A DNA stretch of 64,000 bases, taken from NCBI GenBank assembly GCA_949318235.1, contig OX439132.1, positions 6,716,034 to 6,780,033 on the forward strand. The letters run 5' to 3'. Source of the stretch: Ecdyonurus torrentis (lineage: Eukaryota; Arthropoda; Insecta; Ephemeroptera; Heptageniidae). Numbering within the stretch: the first letter of the stretch is position 1; the number at the start of each line of letters is the position of its first letter. Of the stretch, positions 1 to 12,396 are shown one piece after another. Position numbers and translations under genes: made by a program. The notes beneath the pieces are model-generated. The model made no database searches and had not been told where the DNA came from. It saw only the letters and a program-made list of their open reading frames with translations.

Positions 1-24
1 TGTAAGGAGAATGGAAGTATAGTG

Positions 25-29
<5 letters not shown>

Positions 30-54
<25 letters not shown>
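30..54. repeat. poly-A tract
   Basis: An uninterrupted run of A near the left edge. The flanking 55-300 bases hold no supported gene. Confidence 0.9.
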
Positions 55-58
<4 letters not shown>

Positions 59-198
59 ATATAAAAGTTAATTTTTAAAGTGATATGTTTGATATTCTTT
101 TATTACATTAACACAAGAAAGTTTTCTTCTCTAGATGTGTACAAATCTTATCCCGATTAATGGCAAAATAGTAAAAATAATTATACACACACACAAAC

Positions 199-201
<3 letters not shown>

Positions 202-280
<79 letters not shown>
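202..280. repeat. (TA)n microsatellite
   Basis: Pure TA dinucleotide array of about 79 bases. The open frames across it (Tyr-Ile repeats) are artefacts of the repeat. Confidence 0.95.
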
Positions 281-283
<3 letters not shown>

Positions 284-309
284 AGATTTCATTGTTATTT
301 TATAAGTAT

Positions 310-703
310 AGACCATAGACCGCTTTCACACATATTGTGTTGGTCAGGAATTGTTGTGTTGTTGTTGTTGTTGTTGTTGTAACACACACACATGCGGATT
401 TTGTGTACATATTACTGTATTTTAGCAATTGAATGCTATTTTAAATCATGTTTCATATTAACTGGAATACACTGGCCAGCATAGGAAACACGTCATTTTT
501 GATAGCAAAGAAAGCTTCAAATCTCAATCGATTGAAGTCTTTTTCTAGGTCCTAATAAGGTAGAAAGATATGAGAAAAATGCTTTCAGTTAATAGTAACT
601 TGTATTTATGCAAAAAAAAGGGGGGGGGATGACGTTACCCCTTATGCTGGCCAATGTATTACCACCACAAACATGGCGTCAAAGTGAAAGGAGTCTATTA
701 TAG
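310..703. mobile_element. MITE-like inverted-repeat element, family 1, copy 1 (interrupted)
   Basis: The two ends are imperfect inverted repeats. The left side reads ATAGACCG, TTGGTCAGGAAT and, after an interruption, ACTGGCCAGCATAGG. The right side read on the other strand gives TAGACTCC, GACGCCATG and ACATTGGCCAGCATAAGG. A (TTG)n tract (about 351-380) and about 80 bases of unique DNA interrupt the left arm. Two related copies lie at about 18236-18541 and 60737-61036. No coding capacity is seen, so it is a non-autonomous element; the transposase superfamily is unknown. Confidence 0.6.
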
Positions 704-1093
704 TAAATTTATATAACGCAGTTCCTTTTTTTTTATCTATATAGGGAACTTCGAGAAGCTTATCTTAAAGATTTTGCATTGGTAAATCAATCATCTGTAA
801 ATCATTCTAATTGATAATTTTTTCAAATAAAACAAAAGCTTTATTACAGTATTTATTTCACAAGGAGAAAGGTTTTAAGCCAGGTAGTTACTCGTTCTTT
901 TTATACAAAACAACAAACAGGAAAAAAAAGAAGTAAATAATATAAATAATGACATAAAAATAAAACAATAAGTTATTTGTGTGGGATATGGGTAGTTTAA
1001 TTCATTCATTGATTTTCAAATTAAGGTATTGGTTATGATAAGTAATTTATTAAAAAAATATTTATTTGAAAATCAAATCACACGGTTTTTCAG

Positions 1094-2383
1094 CTACTCT
1101 TCTTCCATGCTCGTTTCTTCTTCTTCCCCTTGCTCATTTTCTTCGTCGTCGGATGGTTTACTATAACCAGGCTTTCCACCGTTCCTGCCTCCTGGTCTTC
1201 CACCGTTCCTGCCTCCTGGTCTTCCACCGTTCATGCCTCCTGGTCTTCTACCTTTACCTCCTCTACCTGGTGGACCAAATTCTTCGCCCATTGCTGTTAC
1301 ATCTCCGAAATCTACGTAAGTATTTTCTGAAGGCATGTTCATATTTCCCATTCCTGAATCATCACTATTTTGCATATTGGATAAAGCGAAGTCCATTTCA
1401 TCATTACTTCCAAAGAAGCTTTCACCTTGATCTCCTTGACCCGGATCTCCTTGACCTTGACCTCCTTGACCTTGACCTCCTTGACCTTGATCTTGACCTC
1501 TGTTTCTGTTACCTCTCCCCTTACTTCTTCTCCCTCCTCCACCTCTATTACCTGCATTCCGGCCACCACCACCTTGTGCTCGTTGTCCAGCTGCCTGACC
1601 ACCTCCTTGACCTTTTCCTCTTCCACCACCTCTCTGATTATTACCTTGTTTTCTCATTCCACCTCCCATGGAATTTTTCTGTCCATTACGTTTCATCTGC
1701 TGCTGTCCACTATTTAGCCTGTTACCTCCTCCTTGGGTTCGCACTCTATGTTCACTTTTTTTTTGAAATTCTTCTTCATTGGTTTCATTTTTGGCTGCAG
1801 AAGACTTAACTTCAGGAGACTGAACTGCAGGAGACTGAACTGCAGGAGACTGAACTGCATGAGGCTTAACTGCAGGAGACTTTTCTTCAGGTTTTTTTGA
1901 CTTAACTGCAGAAGACTTGCCTTCAGTTTTTTTTGCCGCAGGAGGTTCAGCAAGAACAAAAGCCGCTATAAACACCACCACCAATGGCAGTACAACCTGT
2001 AAAAAATTATTCAAATCTTTAATATTGAACTCTTAAAATTACTTATTTTTTAAAAAAAAAAAAACTCTGAATATTTTAATAAAGGAATATTAAAAAATTA
2101 CGATTTTTGTGTTTGATTATTAAAGAAAAACGGTATCCAAGAATAAAATATATTTTAATATCATTGTTTTCCCAAAGAACAAATTATGAGTATCCTAATA
2201 AATAAAATTTTATGAATAAACTGTATAAATGCAATATATTTGTTATTCGTTTCCATTTGATAATACTGTATGAACACAATTTATTTTATAGAGTTCCGCT
2301 TTAATTAAAATACTAAAGCTATAGTATGTCCCACAAAAAATACAGAAGCAAAATTTTAAACATACCCGTAAGCTGAACTGCAT
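1094..2383 (-). CDS. Gene A: secreted Gly/Arg/Gln-rich protein with acidic C-terminus (2 exons)
   Basis: Coding exons, in order: 2383-2366 and 1996-1094, giving 306 aa. Exon 1 codes only MQFSLR and ends at a GTATGT donor; exon 2 begins after a TTTTTTACAG acceptor. The join completes a strong signal peptide (MQFSLR then VVLPLVVVFIAAFVLA), so the ATG inside the intron at 2014 is not the real start. The mature protein has a Lys/Ser/Ala/Val stretch with PAVQS repeats (about residues 30-75), a central Gly/Arg/Gln region with RGG-like and GQGGQ repeats, an Asp/Met/Asn stretch (about 205-245), a Gly-Gly-Arg-Pro repeat block and an acidic tail (EEEETSMEEE). There are no Cys residues and no recognised domain. 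A minus-strand AATAAA lies just past the stop (about 1065-1070). It is inferred to be an extracellular structural or matrix protein. The 5' end is uncertain: an AG directly before the ATG could also be an acceptor. Confidence 0.8.
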
Positions 2384-2409
2384 GGCTGGAATAGATATAT
2401 ATTGAAAAT

Positions 2410-4075
2410 TTGAAATATATATTTATGCTAGAAAAAAAATGACATTATTTTAATAGCCTTGATAAGTTATGTTACAGGAAATTATAAGATAATTAAAAAA
2501 ATAAAATAAAGGGGGGGGGGGGGGACGACATTATCAGCTTCCTATTTTATAGTGTTTTCCATTGATCCAGCAATATAGAGAAATAAATTATCAATACTTT
2601 TCTTTTGTTATTTTATTTCAAATAATAATGATCAAATATTTTGTAATATAAATTTACTTAAAAAAAAATCAAGGCTTTATTTTAGGTGCTTTATTCAATT
2701 TTTACACAAAAAAAAAACTTAGTTTAAATTATAATGTTCTGTTACTGCCAAAGAGTAAAATGTGGAATAATTATATAAAAGTTACAATAAATATTCATGT
2801 ACCCCCTTGATTGTTATGCAACTTTTTGAGCATGTCTTCAATGCGGGTTTCACAACATCAAGATACTAAATCATTCAATATTTCTTATTTTGAGAGGAGA
2901 ACAAAGATATGTATGTATCTGATCTCAATTATATGTGTTTTTGTATACTTGCTTTTTATAATAAAACCTATATGAAACTGATTTTAATCTTATAGTTAGG
3001 ATTGAGTTAAAATGTTGTTTATTACCGTGTGTCAATAAAAAAAACATTTTTTTTTATCAGTTAGCATCAGCTATGTTGTTTAGGATTCAACAAGAAGATT
3101 GGAATTATATACAAAAATTTAGTTAAATTTTGACTTTCGAGGTCATGAAATTCAATTCATTTCAAATCATATTTAAATTATAAGCATTGGGCTGGCAGAA
3201 AAATTATTTTTGGTAAATTGAAATTGAAATACGTATGCACAATTGCGAGAATATATTTTACATACCGTTTAAATTCAGAGCGAGTTTTTCTCATAAGAAT
3301 ACCATTGGAAATTTAGCGCCAGTTTTTGAATGGTACTGTCACAATCGTGCGTAAAAAAATTATAATTAATATAAAATATTAATCATAAAATTATATTATA
3401 ATTAATATAATATATAAATTATAATATAAATTTACTTAAAAATTTTGATTAAAAAAGAATACTACAACATTGGATCCTTTTTGATAATAATAATAATAGA
3501 ATTAATGATATTGATGTACTGTACATTGTACACACCTCCCACTCCAATTAGAAGTATTCAAGTACAATAAAAAAAAATAATAAAGTATTGCCTATTATTG
3601 CATACATTTTAAAGTTAAGTTTGACTATACCAATGCTTTTTATAACATGTATTATGTAGCTATGAACTGCCTGGTTCAATAAAATATTTCTATTTTTATC
3701 TTTCTAATAATAGGTTGGAAAAAAAGAAATAAAATACATTATAGTTAATAAACGTGTTTTAATATAAAGCTTACACCAAAATTATTATAATTATTTTGAT
3801 GTTAAAAAAAAAGAGCTCTTTTTACGTTATTCAATAAATTACTAAATGTGTTAATGTATAATATTTAGAACTTTTAACTATCCAACAATACCATTAATAT
3901 ATGAACACATTTCTTTGTACGCCTTCACAACCTAAAATGAGTGATGCTTCATACTAAAACATATAATTAATTTATAACTCCCAAATGAATAATAATAAAA
4001 ATACCATATACAGTATAAAGAAATAAAATGTTAATTATATTTTATAAAAATAAATATTTTGTAAATGTTATTAAA
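2410..4075. other. AT-rich interval between genes A and B
   Basis: No gene is supported here. It contains a G-run at about 2512-2524, a TATA-like stretch at about 2408-2422 that could serve gene A, and a 73-base dispersed repeat (3261-3331). At about 3655-3685 is a sequence resembling the tail at about 14470-14510 (a GCTATGAACTGCCTGG-like stretch followed by CAATAAA), which may be a retroposon 3' end. Confidence 0.5.
3261..3331 (-). repeat. 73-base dispersed repeat, copy 1
   Basis: Read on the minus strand it contains ATTCTTATGAGAAAAAC and GAATTTAAACGGTA. It aligns nearly end to end with 41437-41510 (plus strand) and more loosely with 52250-52313 (plus strand). Confidence 0.75.
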
Positions 4076-4633
4076 TTAAAGTCTCCTTCCTCCTGCAAAT
4101 CTATCTTGATTACTTGGGTTTACAGTAGTGACAGGTTTTACCACACTGGCTTGTTGATGTTGTTGTGTCTTCTGAGCTACTGGTACTGAGGGCCGTACTG
4201 AAGAATGTACAGGTTTGATATGACTTCCAGGGTGTTGAGAATGTACCGGTCTATGTCCAGAATGATGTACAGTTGGTCTGTTTGCATTTTGACGTATATG
4301 AACTGGTCTTGGTCTATATTGTTTTACTACAGGTCTATATTGAACAGAAACTGGTCTTCTATTTCCATCACGTCTTGAAGGTCGTTTTATAACAGTACGA
4401 GGTTTTGTAGCTATCTGATTCATTTGACGTGATTGTCTAGTTGGTTTTCCAACTTTTTTAATGATAGGTAACATTTCACTTGGCTTATTTGATTTTGATG
4501 TCTCTATAGGTATAGCCTCTAATGGTGTTTGATGTTTTTTAGATTGAACTGTATTAGATTTTGATTTACCCGGTGAAGATTCAACTACCAAGGCGCTCGC
4601 TGCTATCAGCAGCAATAGTACGTGGTACTTCAT
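4076..4633 (-). CDS. Gene B: secreted basic His/Arg/Pro-rich protein
   Basis: The coding sequence lies in one exon and gives 185 aa. It begins with a clear signal peptide (MKYHVLLLLIAASALVVES). The acceptor TTGTTCTCAG lies 3 bases before the ATG, so the start is the first codon of a second exon. A matching 5' untranslated exon lies at about 5807-5857 (donor GAAGAG/GTGAGT) below a TATA box at 5881-5886. The mature chain is strongly basic. It has Lys/Ser-rich and Arg-rich portions and repeated RPV motifs (about residues 92-150, as RPVSVQYRPVV, RPRPVH, HRPVH). His and Gln rise toward the C-terminus, which ends in GGRRL. There are no Cys residues and no known domain. It is probably an extracellular structural or cross-linkable protein; the function is unknown. 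Confidence 0.82.
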   Translation of the reverse strand: MKYHVLLLLIAASALVVESSPGKSKSNTVQSKKHQTPLEAIPIETSKSNKPSEMLPIIKKVGKPTRQSRQMNQIATKPRTVIKRPSRRDGNRRPVSVQYRPVVKQYRPRPVHIRQNANRPTVHHSGHRPVHSQHPGSHIKPVHSSVRPSVPVAQKTQQHQQASVVKPVTTVNPSNQDRFAGGRRL

Positions 4634-5806
4634 TACCTGAGAACAAACAATTTAAACACATTTTATTAATATTTGAAAAATATTAAAATTTACGTAAATT
4701 ATTGTGCAATATATCTAATGATATAAAGAAAAATGGGTTATTTATGTAATGCTTCTTAATAATATACTGTACATAACGCCACAGACAATATGTATCATGT
4801 TCTTTTTAATGATTATAAACACAAAATGGGATCTACAAAACTGATGACAATTTTTATCAGAATGTAAATATGGCCCCACAAGAGAACTTCATAAAACTGA
4901 AAAGTATGCAATTTGAGTGAATATTTCTGTTAGGCAAGAATTAGTATAAAAATGTTGTGCGGGTTGCATAAATTGATTTTTTTTTTTATCACTGCTATGG
5001 CACTACAATTGGTCTTTGAGACAAACTAATGTTATTATCAAGTGTTTTGTGATGTGAGTGCTAATGTTGTTTTTTCTTGTCTATGCCTTTAGTATAAGTT
5101 AGAACAGCAGTGCTGCAAATAAATGTAATTATACAAGGCTCCTATCATTAAAATTTAAAAGAAGAATCCTCACATGTGTTTGACATTTAAAATTCAATAC
5201 TAATGATTAAAAAGTTATATATGTTGATTATAATAGTTACTAATGATAACTATAATGATTATTTAATAACAATAAATAATACAAATTTCAGGACCCCCGA
5301 CCGACTGATAAAGGAATAAAAATTCCTGAATTCAGGGGAGTAAAACTTAACTTAACTTAGTGATAGATAAGCAATAAAGAATATTATTTATTTATTAATT
5401 TCAATATATAAATATAATATAATAATATATTAAATATATATTTACATAAAATTTTAGCAAATCAGCATTAAAATATTTGCATAGCTAGGAATTACTGTGA
5501 GAAAAAAAAAACTTTTGTGTAGTCAAATCACGAGAGTGCCACATGTTCGCTCCATAAAAATATCTATTGTTATTTTTCCCATAAACAAGCTTGTTTAGTT
5601 TTTAGATCTTTAAGACACGATTTTTCTTCGTATATAAATTTTGGAAACGGCCTATTACTACGATGCTATATAATCTTCTATGTGCGCCACAATATTCAAC
5701 CATCATTAAATAATAATGGGAAAATTATGCATATTTTATCAGATTGGTATTCAATTTAAAATCATACATACTCTTTGCAAAAAAACTTAACTTTAAGCTT
5801 ACTCAC

Positions 5807-5886
5807 CTCTTCACTCGCTAGAAGAAGCTTTGGCGAGAACACGACTGGACAAAATGTTTTTTCAGACCGAGAGAGAACATTTTATA
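5807..5886 (-). promoter_or_regulatory. Gene B promoter and non-coding first exon
   Basis: On the minus strand a TATAAA (5886-5881) is followed about 30 bases later by the probable start of transcription near 5857. A short untranslated exon follows, ending at 5807 with donor GAAGAG/GTGAGT. The intron runs to the acceptor at 4637, just before the gene B start codon. Confidence 0.65.
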
Positions 5887-5918
5887 TCCAGACGCTTATA
5901 CCAAAAATGTTTATACAA

Positions 5919-5921
<3 letters not shown>

Positions 5922-5953
<32 letters not shown>
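5922..5953. repeat. poly-A tract followed by (AAGC)n
   Basis: A run of A followed by several AAGC units. It lies upstream of gene B. Confidence 0.85.
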
Positions 5954-5958
<5 letters not shown>

Positions 5959-6482
5959 CAAGCAAGCAAGCATTCCACATATCCCTCACGTCTAGATAAT
6001 TTATTTTTATGACTTAAAGCATAATACAACAACATGATACACGTTTAAATAATTGTAATTAAACAATTAAATATACGCAATTACATTCGCTTAAAAACTT
6101 TAAATATTATCCACTATTATAAATCAAGTAAAATCTTTCAAAATATAGGACTTTCATGGAATGTTATTGCAAATATAATATATATTATTTATATACACGC
6201 ATATACATATAACTTTTTTAATTAAGTTTTGCTAATGATATATTTGATCCGTGACAGTAGGTTAAAGAAATAATATTAATTGTATATTTAAGATAATATT
6301 ATATATATTTTTTATCAGAATATTACTTAATGAAATGAGAAGTTTCAGTTTCATTTTTAAAATTCACTTTGTTTGCAGAAAAAAAAAGTTTAAATTATTA
6401 TATCCTTAAAGGCAAATAGTGAATTTAAGTCGCTATTTTCCTCACTCTTGAACTCTATTCTTTCTTCCCCTCTCAAAGCCTG

Positions 6483-6593
<111 letters not shown>

Positions 6594-7229
6594 CCTCTTC
6601 CTCACTCTTTGATGTTTGATATTTCTATTGCAAGCACAATTCTAATATATAAAATATAATTTATCAATTGTAGACCAATTTTAATACATGTATTGAACAT
6701 GATTTGTATATATAAATGCTAACTTTATAAAGTTTCCATAACAAAATGAGCTAAAAAATTTAATGGGCACTAAAATAATAATAATAACGTATATAGAAGC
6801 ATGAAACAAGTTGAATTGTATGTATTCAGTTTTCTAGTATTAAATTTTCTAAAGTCAGCACAGTAGTTTCTTTTCTTCCACAATTTAACACTATGACTCA
6901 GGATTCGCATGCTAAAGGATCCACTATTAACGCTATTTACTTCTTTCAAATATTAGTTATCTGCCTTAGGTTAATGTATAGAAAAAAGTAGAACTTAAAA
7001 ATTTACATATAATAATAATTTGTATTTACTTGAACACATTTAAAAACAGGTAATAATAATAAAAAAAAACTAATATTATAGCACGCATTAGAATTTACAC
7101 AAACAAAATTTATTTTGCAGATTTTTGAAGAACTCTGTTGCTATGTAAAAAATATATAATAATAACATTTTAAAGGCTAATCATAAATATGAAAATCTTT
7201 CTTACAACCTTTGGGCACGAAAACAATTA

Positions 7230-7262
7230 TGACGTCACAAAAACTTGTTTTATTACGTCACT
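7230..7262. promoter_or_regulatory. Two CRE-like sites in the B/C divergent interval
   Basis: A perfect palindrome TGACGTCA (7230-7237) is followed by a half-match TTACGTCAC (about 7253-7261). They lie about 0.8 kb upstream of gene C and 1.4 kb upstream of gene B, so they could serve either gene. This is motif evidence only; the octamer can occur by chance. Confidence 0.35.
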
Positions 7263-8054
7263 GAGCGTGGGGGGCGATGACCGTTGTTCACGCGAGATGT
7301 TTCAGTGTTCTATTGAAAATTTCAATGCCACAAAACAACTTATTTGTGAAAAATAAATACATGTTACAAAATAACAAAAACATATTAGCAACAAATATTT
7401 TAATTACTATATTTTCAAAAATTTGTTTTCAATTAAAAAAAAAAAAAGCTTATATTTGCAATAATAAACTGGTTATACTTGTGCGAAAAAAAAAACTCAG
7501 GAAAAGGTGGATTTTGCAGTAAAATTACTATATGCATAAAAAATACAGCAAATAAAATTATAATACAAGTTTACATTGTAATAGACCGTAGAATATAGAA
7601 GTATAGTTACACATGATTTAAATCACCTGTAGAACAATTATTTCTTGTATGGATAATTTACATTTAATAGGCATAGCAATTATATAACAATTATAATGAA
7701 AAATGTAATAACCACTCTGATAATATTATGATATTTGCAATTTTAATTATACGTATTACACCTGAAGATACATACAGATACAGCTACAAAAAAAAGTATT
7801 AGTATACAAAATATCAAATAGTAACAAATTTATGTTTAATAATGGAAATTTAACTATGAAATTTACACGTGCGTAATTTAGGCATCAAAATAAAATATTA
7901 AATTTTTTATCAGAAAAAAAAAAATTTAAAAAAAAGTTTAGAAAAAAATAAAAATTTCAAGGACTAAAAACAAAATATTATGCAAACTCACCTTTTATTT
8001 ACTTTTGAAGAGATGCTTAAAAAAACACGACCTTCTCGTAAGAGTGTGTCCACG

Positions 8055-8063
8055 TATATAAAG
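8055..8063 (+). promoter_or_regulatory. TATA box of gene C
   Basis: TATATAAAG lies about 95 bases before the gene C start codon. Transcription would begin near 8085-8095, giving a leader of about 65 bases. Confidence 0.7.
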
Positions 8064-8156
8064 CTTGGTTCATCTCTATAGCTGTATTTTTTTGACCAGA
8101 ATTCATCCCACTATACATCATCTCTCCTTTGGTGTTCGTGAGTGAGATCCAAAACC

Positions 8157-9330
8157 ATGCACGTCTTTAAGGTTAGTTTTCTGTACTCCCCAGGGAATAA
8201 AAACGTTATATTTATGATATCACTCAAAATTTAGTTTTTATTATTATTATTATTTTTTATAAACAGGTTTTTTGTATTCACAAAAATCACATAGCTGTAC
8301 TTTTTTTTTTTTTTTTTTTTTTTTTAATTATTAAAATATATGACCCTTATTCTTTAAGCTATTTTATGGTATGTTTACTTAGATTAATTATTTTGAAGTT
8401 ATATATTTTACTTGGCACAATTATGCTGATTAGAATATTTTTGTTTAATTTATTACATATTATTATCTGATGTATGCTTGATTCGAAATATTGAAAATCA
8501 TAAAATATCCATAACAATCTTCTTGCGATAAGATCAATAAGCGTATGGTACTAAATTACCCTTAATACATCATTTAATCTAGCCTGATTTATCTATACTT
8601 AGAAATTAATATTACACTAAACTTTATTTAAAATTTAAAAGCTTATTTTAATATTTTCTGGAAGCAAATTATGTATAAGTTTGAAATTTAGTTGAAAGTC
8701 TAAATAAGTATTAAATGTATTCAATGTTTTATTGTTGTGTACTTATATTATACAACGTTACTTCAATTATAATTTGTTTGGGGTATTGTAATGTTATTGA
8801 ATACTTATTATGAACTGCTGTTGTAATATTATGGTCTAGACTATTATATATGTATGGCTAAAATAGCTACATGTTTCTTAATAAATCATTGATATTATTA
8901 AATTTATGTTGAGTAGCCAAATAAAGAGTGGCACTGTATGGAGTTTTTTTTTTTTTTTTTTAAATTTAGTTTATATTTACCGAATGAAAATACCATGTAT
9001 TTATTTATATGAAGCAACACGTGGTTCAAAGTAACTTTGAAGCTTTTATACACTTTAAAATCACAATCTACTGTACAGTACGTGTGAGTATTTAACGTTT
9101 ACTAGATATAAAATTTGCATATTGTCTTTTTTTATTATTATTTTCAAAGTCCTGTTTACAAAAGTCTATAAAACTGTCATCTACAACATGGTACTGTATT
9201 TTAAAATGCAATAAATAAATTGTATGCCATTTTTATTTAAAAAAAAAATTGCAATCAAATTTATTACGTATAATGCAAATAATGCGCCATGTGAAATGTA
9301 TCCTTTTTGTGACTGCATAGCTTTTTTACA

Positions 9331-9381
<51 letters not shown>

Positions 9382-10773
9382 AGATGAGTTTAAACTTAAA
9401 AATACTGCAGACATGAAAATTATGACTTTATATTTGTCCTATGTGAACACGAAATGTAATTCATTAGTTTGATATTTAATACCGACTTTTTAGAATTATA
9501 AACAGAAATAATTTTTTTTTTAATATTTCTGAACGGTGCTCTACAGTTGACGTTGCTGATTGTTATTTCCCTGGCTGTGGTGACGATGGCAGTTCCACAA
9601 CGAGGAGGCAACCGGCAGTCAGGAGGTCGCAACAACACTTCATCTGCTAGACCTCGACCGCAGTCTCCCAGGCCCGTGCAGAACAGACCAAGCGGCGGAG
9701 ATAACACTGAAGGAAATCCAAGTAATAACAACAATGGTGATCGAGACCGACCTAATAATAATGATAGAGATAGACCCAATAATAATGACAGGGATAGACC
9801 AAATAACGAAAATGGAAATCGCCCTGAAAACAACAATGGTAATAGGCCTGAAAATAATAACGGTAATAATCAACAAGGTAATAATAATAATAGTAATCGA
9901 CCTGGTAACAATGGAGATGAAAACCAACCAGGAAATAATAATGGCAATAATGGAAACGGTAATAGTCAGCAGGGTAATAATGGTGATCGCCCTGGTAATA
10001 ATGGCAACGATCGACCAGGAAATAATGGTAATGGTAATCAACCTGGAAATAATGGAGATGGAGACCGGCCAGGAAATAATAATGGCAATAATGGAAACGG
10101 TAATAGCCAACAGGGTAATAATAGTGATCGCCCTGGTAATAATGGCTACGATCGACCAGGAAATAATGGTAATCAACCTGGAAATAATGGAGATGGAGAC
10201 CGGCCAGGAAATAATAATGCCAATAATGGAAACGGTAATAGCCAACAGGGTAATAATGGTGATCGCCCTGGTAATAATGGCAACAATCGACCAGGTAACA
10301 ATGGAGATGCAGATCGTCCAGGAAACGGTAATAATAGACCAGTTAATAGTGGGAATGGCAACAATCAACAGGGTACTAATAATGGAAATCGACCAGGTAA
10401 TAATAATAATGGAAATAGGCCTGGCAATAATGGAGATTCAAATGGTTCCGGAAATGAAAGTTCAAACCAGGATGGCGGAAGTGGTAATAATAATAATAAC
10501 AATGGAGGTAAGGGAGATAAAGACAAGGAAAATAATGGTAATGGGCAAGGAAATAATAATAACAATAAGGACCCGGATAGAGAAGATGACAGATGTAGAG
10601 AACGCAGTCGAAGTCGAGGACGTAAACCTAGCAAGGAAAAACATCGCAGTCGTAGCCGTCGTCGTAGCCCAAGTCGTCGCTCTCGTCGCAGAGAAGAAGA
10701 GCCTCCTCGTGGTCGGAGGGTGAAGAGAATGCCGAAGAGACACAGAAGTCGCTCTCGCAACCGCTGCCAGTAG
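8157..10773 (+). CDS. Gene C: secreted Asn/Gly repeat protein with Arg-Ser-rich tail (2 exons)
   Basis: Exons are 8157-8171 and 9547-10773, giving 413 aa. Exon 1 codes MHVFK and ends at GTTAGT; exon 2 follows a CTACAG acceptor with LTLLIVISLAVVTMA, so the intron splits the signal peptide. After a short Arg/Ser/Gly segment comes a long Asn/Gly domain (about residues 55-345) made of NNGNRPGNNGD-like units. The DNA there holds near-identical tandem blocks of 141 and 135 bases (marker TGGAAACGGT at 9951, 10092 and 10227). The last 60 residues switch to a very basic tail rich in RSRSR and SRR, with only two Cys: one just before the tail and one next to the final residue. Poly-A signals lie at 11060-11065 and 11083-11088. 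An RS tail on a secreted protein is odd. The frame is kept over 1.2 kb despite the repeats, so it is coding. The function is unknown. Confidence 0.85.
9339..9380. repeat. (AG)n tract plus G-run in gene C intron
   Basis: About 16 AG units followed by a run of G, inside the only intron of gene C. A short open frame across it is a repeat artefact. Confidence 0.9.
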
Positions 10774-10779
10774 AACATC

Positions 10780-12180
<1,401 letters not shown>

Positions 12181-12187
12181 ATTCTCA

Positions 12188-12195
12188 TATATAAT
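12188..12195 (+). promoter_or_regulatory. TATA box of gene D
   Basis: TATATAAT lies 93 bases upstream of the gene D ATG. Transcription is inferred to start near 12218-12225. Confidence 0.6.
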
Positions 12196-12280
12196 GGCAG
12201 AGCAAGTCCACGGTCAAGGCTTTACTCTGTAGATCTTCAACAATACCGGGCAGCATCGTATCTTTATCCGCTGCCGCAAC

Positions 12281-12322
12281 ATGAATACTGCTAAGGTAAG
12301 AAAACGGAGTAACAAAAAATAA

Positions 12323-12396
<74 letters not shown>

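Noticed and set aside
131..316. Open frame of Tyr-Ile repeats (also at 11505-11804, 40193-40444 and 59196-59378).
   Set aside because: It is created by (TA)n microsatellites, which are open in several frames; there are no other coding signs.
1066..1809. 247-codon plus-strand ORF opposite gene A.
   Set aside because: Shadow of gene A's Gly/Arg codons read in reverse; no signal peptide, splice context or promoter supports it.
9640..10368. Long antisense and other-frame ORFs over gene C (up to 329 codons).
   Set aside because: Shadows of a biased repeat sequence; the frame with the signal peptide, splice acceptor and RS tail is the coding one.
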